A DNA stretch of 64,000 nucleotides from positions 1 to 64,000 of the forward strand of contig CAKJVC010000091.1 of assembly GCA_918026815.1 (NCBI GenBank). Direction: 5' to 3'. Below the pieces are notes generated by a model. That model had not been told where the DNA came from and did no database searches. It worked only from the letters and a program-made list of their open reading frames with translations. Origin of the DNA: Chalara sp. BL73 (Eukaryota > Ascomycota > Leotiomycetes > Helotiales). A program made the position numbers and the translations under genes. Shown here piece by piece: positions 28,260 to 37,561 of the stretch. How positions within the stretch are numbered: the first letter of the stretch is position 1; every line of letters begins with the position of its first letter.

Positions 28260-30868
28260 TAACAGTTTTTTTAATATAAATTTTTTAAAAATCGATTTTT
28301 AAGTTATAAGTTTTATTAATAAACTTTTATAGCTATAATTAAATTTAACTAGCGTATTTATTATAGTAAGTTTTAATTTTTAAACTTTTATAACTTTTTG
28401 TTTTAAGTTAGTTTTTTTTAGTTTTTTAAACTTGTTTTTAAATTTTTTTTTTAAAAAAATACTGTTTTTAACTGTAATATTTTAATTATACTATATTTCG
28501 TTTGTTTTTAAAACTTTTGTTATAATATAAATTTAAAGTTATATAGTATTTAACGTTTTGTTTTTTTAGTAAATAGTTTAATTTTTATAAACTTTATTTT
28601 AGCTTTTTTTGTAATAAAGTTTTATATTTAAATATTCGTTTTATTATTTAGTTTTGTTTTTATTAGTATATCGTTAGTTTTATAAACGTAAGTTTTAATA
28701 TTGTTAATTACGCTTTTTTTTTTAGTTTAAACTTTTTTTATTTTAAATTAAGCTTTTTTTTTTGAAATTTGTTTTTTATTTTTAAAAATGTAATTAAATT
28801 TAGTATTAATAGTTCGCGCTATAATTTAGTTTCGACGCAAAAAATCGTTGTTAAACTATATAACTATTAAAAAAATTTTAACTTTTTAAAATTTTAAATA
28901 AATATAATAATTTTTGTTAAACTTATAAATAATATTTAAATTAATAAATTTTGTATAATCGTAATACTAGTTTATATATTTATAAAACTTTTAAAATTTT
29001 ATATTACTTAATTGCTAATTTTTGCATTATTTACAAATATTATTATTTCGAAACTTTTTTTTTTTTTTAATTTTTTTGTAATTTATTTTATATTTTTTAA
29101 TATAATTTTTTTTTAAATAGTTAAAGTTAACTATTCGAGTTTTTTGTTAAATTTATTTTATAACAATTTACAAAATTCGTAAACGTTTTAAACTTTTTAT
29201 AATATTTTTTTTTTTTTAGTTTATAATTAAACAATTTTTTAAAAAAAAAAATTAACAAAAAACAATGTAGTTTTGTTGCGTTTTTTTAGTTTTAACGCTA
29301 AAAATACCGAAAATACTAAACAAGTTTTTTTAAACATAAATAAAATATTTATTTTTAAACTATTAAACTTTGTAAATAGTTTTTTTATTTTTTGTTTTTA
29401 TACTAAATTTTTTTTTTTTTTTAATACTGTATATTCGTTTTTAATGTATTTATAAACTTTTTTATAAAATTTAATGTTTTTAATATTTAGTTTTTTTAGT
29501 TTTACTATATATTTAAAAACTTTTACGCGCAGTTTATAGAGCAATTTATATAAAAATTTCAACGTTAATATTTTGTTTATAATAACTTTTTTTTTAAATA
29601 TTTTAATTTTGTTTAGTTAATTTTTTTTGTAATAAAAGTATATTTGCTTTTATATTACGTAATTTTAATTACTAATAGTTTTAAAATTTTTAACATATTT
29701 GTCGAAGTATATAATAGTATATAAAAGTTGTTTCGAATTTTTGTACTAATACTTTTTTAACAATTTTTATTAAAAAGTTTTTTACGTTATAATTAAGTTA
29801 TTGTATTTGTTTAACTGTTTAATTTTTTTTTTTAACTAAACCGAAACGTATTTTGCTGCTTTTTTTTTTTTTTTTTTGTTATTTTAAATTTTATAGTTTT
29901 TAAAGTTTTTGTTAAAAAACTTAAAGTATACAATAACTTTTTTACTATTAAAAAAAAAACTACTATATTTTTTAAATACCGGCATAAATTAAAAGTAAGC
30001 ACAGTTATATATTCGACTCGAGTTTGTAAAAACAACCGATTGTTTTTTAAATTTTTTAAATTTGTGTATTTTGTCGAAAAATAAGTTTAAAGTAAAATTT
30101 TTAAACGTTATTTTAAGCTTTTTAACTGTAAATACAAACTTTAGTACAAAAGTAAAAAACATTGTATATAGTATAAATGCTATAACAATAATAATAAACA
30201 AAAAGTTGTTTTGTTAAAAAATTTTTAAACGCAAAAAAAAAAATTAATGTAATTAGTCGTTGTTATTAAAGCAATTTATATATTTAATAATACGTAAAAG
30301 TAGTAATACAAAAAGTTTTTTATACGAAGTTTTTATAACGTTTAAACTTTAATAACATTTACTGTTTTGCTCGAAAGTTTAAATTTTTTTAATAAAACTT
30401 TTTTATGCCGTAAATTAGCGTATATACAGTTTATGCCGAAGTTTTGTAGCTTTTGCTTTTTAGTGTAATTTTAATTACTGTACTAAATTTCAGTATTTTT
30501 AAGCTTTTTATTTTTTAAGCGTTGTTTAAGCGTTTAGCTTTAACGTTTGCACGCTAATTTTTATTTTTAAAATATCGTTTAAAAAAGTCGTTTATTAGCA
30601 AAAATTATTTAATTAAATAAGTTTTTGTAAACTATTGTAATATTTTTTAAATTTCGTGTTGCTTTATAAAAGCTTGTAACGTTTTTTTTTGTATAATAAA
30701 AGTATTGCTGTAGTACTTTTTATTGCGTAACTTGTTAGTAAAACGTATTTTAAAAAAAAGAAATACTAATGTTTTTTTTTTTGCTTTTTTTGTACTGTAT
30801 ATCGAATTTATAAGCTTTGCTGTTACTATAAAAAGTGTTTAATTTTTTGCGTAAGTCACTAAAATACA

Positions 30869-31177
30869 TATAGCAAAAAATATACTAAAAGCAAAAACAG
30901 CAACAAGATTTAGCACAAAACTTATAAGCGTAATAACAATAGTTGCAGTATACTAAAAAAAGCATTAGCGAACTTAAGTTTTATATAATAAATAAATATT
31001 AATAACTTATAGTAGTGTAAAATATAAAAAAGTAGAAAAATGTATTGTATAATAATAGTGCGCCTTTTTACCGGAAGCGCAGGTTATATACAACTTATGC
31101 TTATTAGGTCACATAACTGACCACTTATGAGTATTACGTGACAAAGTGTAAAAGGAAAGAAAATCGTCCCCACCACA
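30869..31177 (-). repeat. 5' LTR of E copy 2 (309 bp)
   Basis: Aligns with 20631-20938 along its length. The inner left end is heavily mutated (TATAGCAAAAAATATAC against TGTGGCGAGGAACATGC). The outer right end is intact (CGTCCCCACCACA). Confidence 0.87.
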
Positions 31178-31589
31178 ATATAATGTTACGTAAATGTTTA
31201 TAAGTAAAAGTAAATTACAAAAAAAAAAAGTAAAAACAATTTGTGTTGTTATATAGATTAAAAAAAAGTTCTAAAGTATTTTTTTACTTGATTTATAATA
31301 AAAGTTTTATTAGAAATCAAGTATTACAAGTTTATAATAAATCGTTGAATTAGTAATAAGCTAATTAGTAATTAAATTCTTGAAAATTCTGGAAGTTTCT
31401 GCTTTTGTGCCGGCAGAATTTTCACCGCCTTCCTAATTAGGCTGACCGCCTGTCTAATTAGTCACTACTCAACTACTCAATGAATACTCTGAGCTGAGTT
31501 TGAGTTGAGTTTGATTAGTGATATTTAGAGTTGAGTTGAGTATGAGTAGTGAACTGACTACTCAACTACTCAACTCATTTCTCACACTG
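31178..31589 (-). mobile_element. 5' end of hAT copy b: leader and terminal inverted repeat
   Basis: Read on the minus strand from 31589 it starts CAGTGTGAGAAATGAG, a hAT-type terminus. Then come many copies of ACTCAACT/ACTACTC (31465-31585), the block AGGCGGT...AGGCGGT, TGCCGGCA (31408-31415) and an AT-rich leader that meets element E at 31177. The same order is found at 36834-37260 (copy c) and 43813-44019 (D1). The eight bases outside the terminus, GCGTTTAC (31590-31597), are the expected target-site duplication; its partner would be beyond the left edge of the window. Almost unmutated. Confidence 0.78.
31408..31415. promoter_or_regulatory. Conserved TGCCGGCA palindrome in the hAT leader
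   Basis: Also TTTTTGCCGGCAAAAA at 37004-37019 (copy c) and TTTTGCCGGCAAAA at 43994-44007 (D1). In all three it lies about 180 bp from the terminus, just after two AGGCGGT-like repeats. A binding site for transposase or a leader hairpin is possible; this is inference. Confidence 0.4.
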
Positions 31590-31597
31590 GCGTTTAC

Positions 31598-34560
31598 GAA
31601 TATAAAAAACACTGCAAATTAATTTATAGCTTTAATTAATTGCTTTTAACGCTACAGTACTTGTATTTAAAGTTACTGTTTACAAACGAAAAAAAGCTTG
31701 TTAGCTTTTTCGATTTATCGATTTTTTTTTCGAAACTTTTATTTAATACTGCAGTAGTAACTAAAAATATTAATTACAAACATTTGATTTTTTTTTTAAT
31801 TCGAAATTATGCTATTTTAAACTAAATAACATTTGTAATTACGTTAAGCTAGTTAACTAATACTAATATTTAACTGTTTGTTACAATTTATACAGTGTTA
31901 TTTTATTTAAAAAAATACGTTTTTAAAGCCGAAAAGTTTTTGGTATTATATATAAAGTTTTAAATTTAAAAATTTTTTTATATTAATAACTACGCTTTTT
32001 TGCTGTTTTTTGTTTTTTAACTATTAAATAAACTAATTAAAAAACGTAACTAGTTTGTTTAAAAAGTATTTTATATTTTATTAAAGTTTCCGGTACAAAA
32101 TTTTATTTAGCAAATTATAAATTTTAACTGTTGCTCGAAAAAGCAACAAAAAAATTTAATATTTTTTAAATTTAAAAAAGTTTTCGCACAAAGTTTTACT
32201 TTACAGTAATATCGAAAACAGTGTTAAAATTTAGTTGATTTTGCGTTTATTAATTTTTTTTTGTTTAAGTATTTACAAAGTTAAAATTAAATTAAATAGT
32301 TACACCGACTTCGAGCTAAATTTCGTGTTATTAACTATTATTTATAGTATTTAAACTATTTTGCTTCGTTTAAATATATAAACTATTGCCGAATAAAACT
32401 TATACTATATTATTCGTTTACAAAATAAAATAATTTACTTTTAGTTAATAAGCGAATTTACGAATTTTACAGCAACGCGTTTTTAGTTTGTATATAAACG
32501 CATTTTTATTTTTTTAAACTACTATACCGACTTAGTATTTAACAAAAACTTAAAGTCCGATAATAACAATATTAAACTAAATTCGAAAAAAAACGATACT
32601 TTATTAAATAAATTTAAGTTTTTAGTTTGCCGACATTTAAATTATAATTTTTTACAAATCGATACTACTAAACTAAATTAACGTTTACTTAATTAACAAT
32701 ATAACTAGTCGGTATATATTAATTGCTGTAATATATACTCGGATATATAAAAACAGTTTAAAAATAATAATTGTAACAATCGAAAGCACATGGACTCCTG
32801 ATCACGTGGCAAGGTACGGACCCAAAATAGGGAAAAGCTTATACAAACTCTTTTCGGACATGGCACTTATCTCCTTTACGGACTTAAACACAACACGAAC
32901 TCCGGAAAAATATAGAAAAAAATATAAAAAGTGTTTTTTTTACTACAAGATTATTTCTTCTTTATGTTTTTTATATTTTTCGTAGTAGACTTTTTAGAAT
33001 GCTACTATTAGCTTAAAAAACGTACTCCCATATACCTCTACTTAGCCTGTAGTGTTTTAGCGTCGTTACAATAATTAAACTGTACAAACTGTTATAATTA
33101 ATTTTTCGTTCGAAAATTTAAATACGAAACAGTTAAAATTTTATAATACAGTTGTTTTTTAATACGTTTATAAGTTTAGTGTAACAGTACTAAAAAAGCT
33201 TTTATTTTTTTAACTACTATTAAATATAAATAATATTGCCGAGTCCGGAAAAACGTATATACTGTTAAAAATTTATACTTGCTTTTAAAAATTTGTAATC
33301 GAAACCGAAAAAAACAATTTAGTATTTCGAAATATTTTTACAAATGTAATAGTTTTTAATATTATAAACTAAATATTATATAGCTTATTTTAGCTTTTAG
33401 TTAAAAACAAAAAATTTAATATTAGTACGTTAATTTTACAAACTTTACAAAGTCAGTTTTAATATTGTCGATTTTTAATTATTAATAAAAAATTTATAGT
33501 AAACTTAAAAATTTTATTACTAATTAACAATCGTTTACAAACGATTTTTTTTTTAAATATACTTTTTTTCGGAAATATAAACGTTTTGTTGTATAAAAAT
33601 TTTTTTAATTGCTATTTATAAAAAAAAAGCTATTATATATTTCGGCTGTTTAAACCGAGCTTTATACTATTAAAAACTAGTATTTATATCGAGCTTTTAA
33701 TCGATTTATTCGATTAACTTAAGTTATACAACAACAAAAAAAAAACAATTTTTTAACTAATTTTTAAACTGTTTTAAATAAGCTACAAATTTTTTAGTTG
33801 TTAATTTTTAGCTAAAAACTGTTTTGTACACGTATCGTAAATACGTTTTTTGTATTCGAAATTTAAAGTTTTACGACTGTTTTACAGTTTTATTACACTA
33901 AAAACGAAATTACAAAATAAAACTTTGCTTTTTTAGCTATACTATAACAGTTTGTTATTAAAATTACAGTTCGATATACCGGCTGTAACGCTGTTTAAGC
34001 TACCGAAAATAAAACCGATAATTTGTTACTAAAACTTTATATATATATCGGCGCTCGTATTATGTTTACAGTTAATTTATAAACTAAATATAGCTTAGTT
34101 AACGGCTTTATAAAAACTATTATTAATATATCGTAGTTTACAAGTACAACGCTTTTTACAGCTATATTTTCGGTATTGCTTATTCGCTTTAATATTTATA
34201 CCGGCTCGGATTTTTTAAATTGTTCGCTTAAAGTTGTTTTTATTTTTATTTTTTTTATATTTATAATTATAAAAGCGTTTTTTGTTTACGGACTTAGTTT
34301 TTTTTATAGTTTGCTTACGTTATTATAGTTTACAAAAGTTAAGAATTAACTTTTTTTTAAGTTGTATTAAATTTAAATCAAAAAAAACACTATATTAGCT
34401 TTTTATATATTGCGGTTTTACGAGTAAAAACTTTAAATAGTTTGCTTTTTAAAAGTTTTTTTAACTTTAAACAATTTACAAACAAAAAATCAGCTATTTT
34501 CAAAAATCGAAAACTAAATTTTACTTGTAAAAATGCGCAATTACTATAACTATACATTTG
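31598..34560 (+). pseudogene. Helitron-type Rep/PIF1-like helicase remnant
   Basis: The left part (31640-32300) matches the region before the helicase in Helitron proteins: NYKHLIF, then YLKKYVFKAEK, then LLNKLI with the RDWSAQEVCH-type segment in mutated form. The helicase begins at about 33110. Walker A reads NIAESGKTYIL at 33231-33263. FNIINQILYS and QFQYCRFLIID (Walker B region) follow at about 33360-33490, then NINVLLYKNFFQL. ISIGARIMF and YSLVNGFIKTII lie at about 34045-34130, and the C-terminal part with VLNLNQKKHYISFLYIAV, LNSLLFKSFF ends near 34550. The catalytic residues of the Rep nuclease were not found, since the N-terminal part lies beyond the hAT insertion at its left. Interrupted by solo LTR H (32772-33070). 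Could also be a captured PIF1-like gene, but the upstream domain favours a Helitron. Confidence 0.75.
32772..33070. repeat. Solo LTR 'H' (299 bp) inside the helicase remnant
   Basis: Begins TGTAACAATCG and ends GCGTCGTTACA, flanked by a 5-bp duplication ATAAT (32767-32771 and 33071-33075). Left and right parts are almost free of mutation, unlike the surrounding helicase. It has no internal domain, so it is the product of LTR-LTR recombination. I see no other member of this family in the window. Confidence 0.85.
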
Positions 34561-35279
34561 TAAAACTTGTAATACTCGTAATTGTAAAAAGCAAAAACTG
34601 TTTGTAACTTATTTGCTTAGTTTTACTATTTTAAAATAATTTTAACTTTTTAGCTTTTTTTTATACAACAACTACAACTACTACTACAACTATTACTACA
34701 ACTACTTAAAATTAATTAATAATACTATCGTAATGCTTTTTGCTTTTACAAAATTTATATTTTACTATTTTAAAAAAAAAAAAAAAAAACAATTATTTTT
34801 GTTGTTTTAACTTAAATTCGGCTTAATAGTAATAAATATAAAAATAAAAATAAAAAAACCGATAACTACAGTAGACTTACAAGTATTTTTTAAATTGATT
34901 TTATTATTGTTAACTATATTAAACTCGAAACTTGTTTTTTCGATTTATTTTATTATCGTTATAGTTGTTTTAGCTGTTATGCTAATTATTCGAAATTCCG
35001 TTTTACGCTCGAATCGATTTGCTAATACAAATTGCTTTTCAAATATAAAAGCGCTATTAAGTTATATAATTGAAAAAAAAAAGCTATAAGCTGTAAATAC
35101 TGTATTTGTATTCGGCCGACTAAAGTTTAAATTGTTTATATTATAGTAAATAAGTATTTCGAAAATAGTTGTACTAATTGCTACTATAATAATAAAAAAA
35201 TTCGGTACAGTTTTTATAAGTTTACAAGTTGTTTTTTTTGTTTTTCGATTTATAACTAACGTTACAAACTTGTAAATAG
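34561..35279. other. No gene recognised; ACA/ACT microsatellite and AT-rich sequence
   Basis: Contains a low-complexity (ACA/ACT)n array at 34665-34706 and a long A run near 34772. The 64-codon + frame at 34895-35089 is Leu/Ile/Val-rich without a motif and I do not call it a gene. Confidence 0.5.
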
Positions 35280-35474
35280 TTAAACTACAGCTGTTACAAT
35301 TGCTGCGGCCGTAAATGCAGCTACAGCTGTTAATTTTGTTGCTTTTATTGTTTTTGTTGTTTTTTCGGCTGCTAAAAGTTTTTTTACTTGTTTTTTTCGG
35401 CGTATTGCTTTTATTAATATATTTTCGGTATTTTGTAGCTATATTGCTTGTAAGTTTATATTTAGTATATACAT
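35280..35474 (-). pseudogene. Unidentified Lys/Ala-rich coding remnant (minus)
   Basis: On the minus strand, from ATG at 35472-35474 to TAA at 35280-35282, 64 codons with a single internal stop read LQNTENILIKAIRRKKQVKK, then LLAAEKTTKTIKATK and an Ala/Val-rich end. This is less damaged than its surroundings and has a coiled-coil-like Lys/Gln/Glu pattern. It recalls the basic C-terminal tails of pogo/Tc1-type transposases, but no catalytic motif was found near it and the resemblance is weak. It lies between the helicase remnant and the solo E LTR. Confidence 0.3.
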
Positions 35475-35850
35475 TTTAATTGTTTGTAACTAACGATTTT
35501 TATTTGTAAACTGAAACTACAAATCAAATTCGAGTTTTTTGTTGTTTTTATACAAAACGTATATATTAAATTGCAAAGTACTACAAAAAATTTTTAAAGC
35601 GCTATGTTTAACTAGCGGAGTTATATACAAAAAAAGCTAGTAAACTAAATAAAAATAGTAATATTTTTTAGTTTTCGAGCTTGTAACATAGTTTTCAAAT
35701 AGTTACAAACCGAATACAAGCCGTAAAGTTTTTTAAGCGCAGCGAAATATAAAGGTTTGGAGGCTAGCCCCTATATAAATATGTGATAATTTATAGAATT
35801 AAAAAGCAAGCTTTCTATTTTCGATTGTTACACTTAACTAGCGCTTTTAT
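35475..35850. other. No gene recognised; partly unmutated 3' part
   Basis: AT-rich sequence. About 35740-35800 contains GGTTTGGAGGCTAGCCCC, which is free of mutation and has no assigned family. No open frame or RNA motif. Confidence 0.4.
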
Positions 35851-36162
35851 TGTGGTAGGGTCGATTTTCTTTCCTCTGATGCACTGTCACGTGATACTCA
35901 TGAGTGGTCAGTCATGTGACCTGAGGAGCATGAGTTGTATATAATCTTCGCTTTCGGTATAAAAGCGCACCACTATTAATACAACACACTTTTTTCACCT
36001 TTTTATATTTCACACTTTTATAAGCTATTGACGTTTATTTATTATATAAAGCTTAGGCTTGCCGGTGCTCTCCCGAGTGTGCTACAGCCACTGCTACCGC
36101 GCCTATAAGTTTTGTGCTAAATCCTGTTACTGTTTTTGCTTTTCAGCATGTTCCCCGCCACA
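35851..36162 (+). repeat. Solo LTR of the E family (312 bp, + orientation)
   Basis: Starts TGTGGTAGGGTCG and ends CCCCGCCACA. It is the reverse complement of the E LTRs at 20631-20938 and 30869-31177. A 4-bp duplication TTAT flanks it (35847-35850, 36163-36166). It is the least mutated member of the family and shows the promoter: GGTATAAAAGCG with TATA box at 35958-35965. Confidence 0.88.
35958..35965 (+). promoter_or_regulatory. TATA box of the E LTR
   Basis: TATAAAAG about 105 bp into the LTR, in a GC-richer, unmutated context. In the mutated E copies the equivalent site is still visible on the minus strand. Confidence 0.5.
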
Positions 36163-36166
36163 TTAT

Positions 36167-36825
36167 AATATTGTATATATTTGTATATTTATTTTACAAA
36201 CTTTAATTATTTAATATTAGTTATTTTCGCGCGTTAAACAGTTTGTACAATACTGAAATTAAAAAATTAATACAAGTCAATATATATATTTTTTAAAATA
36301 AAAAATTGCTTTTTATACTGCATTTTGTATAATAATAACAATACTTAATATTTAAAAAAATTCCGCAAAACAAAGCTTGTACTATACAATTCAAGATATA
36401 TAATTTTACAGTTTAATATCAAGTTTTTTACACTAGCTTTTTCAACAATATTATTTAGTTTGCTTTTAGTTTAAAAGTTAAAAACACTACACAATTTAAT
36501 TGAAACGCAATTTTAAACAATTTATAGTAAAAAAAATTGCACAATATTAAAATAGTTTTCTGATTTCATTTTTGTTAAGTATAAATTAATTCGCAAAAAA
36601 TGCAACTCGTGCAATATATAAACTAGTTTTACTACGAAAAAAAAAAACGCAGCATTAAGCAGATCAAATAATACGCTTAGTCGGCGTTATTGTACAAAAA
36701 AGCGCTTAACTTTTAAAAAAAAATTATTTAGTTTACAAAATGCGTAAGATTTTGATGTTTAAAGTAATGTTAATATACAATTACACACTGATTTAGTTTA
36801 AAGTAGTAGTTATGTGAAGTTTTTT
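36167..36825. other. No gene recognised
   Basis: AT-rich sequence between the solo E LTR and the left end of hAT copy c. No motif, repeat or open frame that I can assign. Confidence 0.5.
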
Positions 36826-36849
36826 ATACAACACAGTGTGACAAATCTA

Positions 36850-36960
36850 TAATTAATTGATTAATAAACCTATTAATCATAATCAAATCAAATCAAAGCA
36901 CCTATTAATCATAGCTTTGATTAATTATATTTAATTAATTATGATTAATTATAATTAATG
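36850..36960. repeat. Subterminal repeats of hAT copy c (TTAATCA type)
   Basis: Clusters of TTAATCAT, AATCAAATCAAATCA and GATTAATTAT directly inside the terminus. Copies b and D1 have ACTCAACT-type repeats at the same place, although terminus, AGGCGGT block and palindrome are shared. Confidence 0.6.
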
Positions 36961-37343
36961 CTAAAAACAGAAGGCGGTTAATCTAATTAAAAAAGCGATT
37001 AACTTTTTGCCGGCAAAAAAGTTCAGAATCTTTTAGTTAATTCTAAAATAGTTATAAATCAATTAATTATAAATCAACGATTTATAATAAACAATTAAAA
37101 ATCAAAACTCGATTAAAAATTTAATTTTAAAAAAGTTTTTAGACTATTTTATTATTTTATATAAAAGTTAATTGCAACTACTGAATAGTTTTTTTGTTAC
37201 TTAACTTTAAATACAATTACTTTACAACTGTTTTACAACTGCTTTACAATTGCTTTTAAAATGTCGAAACAGCAAACTTAAGCTAATCGTATTATTCGAT
37301 TACAAAACAATATTGATTTTGAACTTAATTTAAATAATTAAGC

Positions 37344-37545
37344 TGTTGAGAATTGGTGGTGTAGCCTACCCGTAAAGCATGGGCCATATTTTATGTAATA
37401 GCTTAGTTATTAGTGAAAGGGCCAAACTCCTTTTACTGAGCAACTTTCAAATTGCTTTACAATTAAGTCAATTTATTCTTTTTGAACTACTGCACTTAAG
37501 CAGACTTTGCGTACAGCACAAGCTTTTATTAATACTTTTTTAATA
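37344..37545 (+). repeat. 5' LTR of F (202 bp)
   Basis: The outer left half is intact (GTGTAGCCTACCCGTAAAGC). The inner right end is mutated (CTTTTATTAATACTTTTTT against CTTCCATTAATACCCTTTT in the other LTR). Confidence 0.92.
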
Positions 37546-37546
37546 A

Positions 37547-37561
37547 GTTATAAGCCCGGCT
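37547..37561 (+). promoter_or_regulatory. Primer-binding site of F, matching the initiator tRNA-Met anticodon arm
   Basis: GTTATAAGCCCGGC one base after the LTR. With one G restored (A from G), GTTATGAGCCC is complementary to GGGCUCAUAAC, the anticodon stem-loop of tRNA-iMet. Copia elements are known to prime from half-tRNA-iMet. Confidence 0.6.

Larger units (their letters stand above)
16448..29913. repeat. Tandem duplication, unit 2 (13.5 kb)
   Basis: Second copy. At the join E sequence ends with GTTTTTGTT (to 16446), one extra T follows, and G sequence starts at 16448 with ATTTTTATTTTTTGAAAC. There is no extended homology at the join. On the right, unit 2 continues into the remainder of E at 29914. 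Confidence 0.9.
20631..31177 (-). mobile_element. Complete LTR retrotransposon 'E', copy 2 (10,547 bp, minus)
   Basis: Bounded by LTRs 20631-20938 (3') and 30869-31177 (5') of 308 and 309 bp. A 4-bp target-site duplication ATAT lies at 20627-20630 and 31178-31181. The solo LTR of the same family at 35851-36162 also has a 4-bp duplication (TTAT). The 9.9-kb interior is long for a Gypsy or Copia element and is the most AT-rich part of the window. Only a protease-like segment could be read (27700-28259). I could not find a convincing RT, so the superfamily assignment (probably Gypsy) is weak, although its nature as an LTR element is firm. It is inserted in the 5' leader of hAT copy b. Confidence 0.85.

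Noticed and set aside
34895..35089. 64-codon + frame rich in Leu, Ile and Val
   Set aside because: Looks like a membrane peptide only because AT-rich DNA gives such residues; no motif, no homologous copy in the window.
35838..35841. CTAG preceded by AAAGCAAGCTTT as a Helitron 3' end
   Set aside because: The stem is only 5 bp with a 2-base loop and the next base is not T; too weak to set the Helitron boundary.
37180..37205. TTTTTTTGTTACTTAAC as a right terminus of a small hAT element starting at 36834
   Set aside because: It does not end in CACTG and is not followed by ATACAACA. The hAT coding sequence continues after it, so 36834 is the left end of the long copy c.
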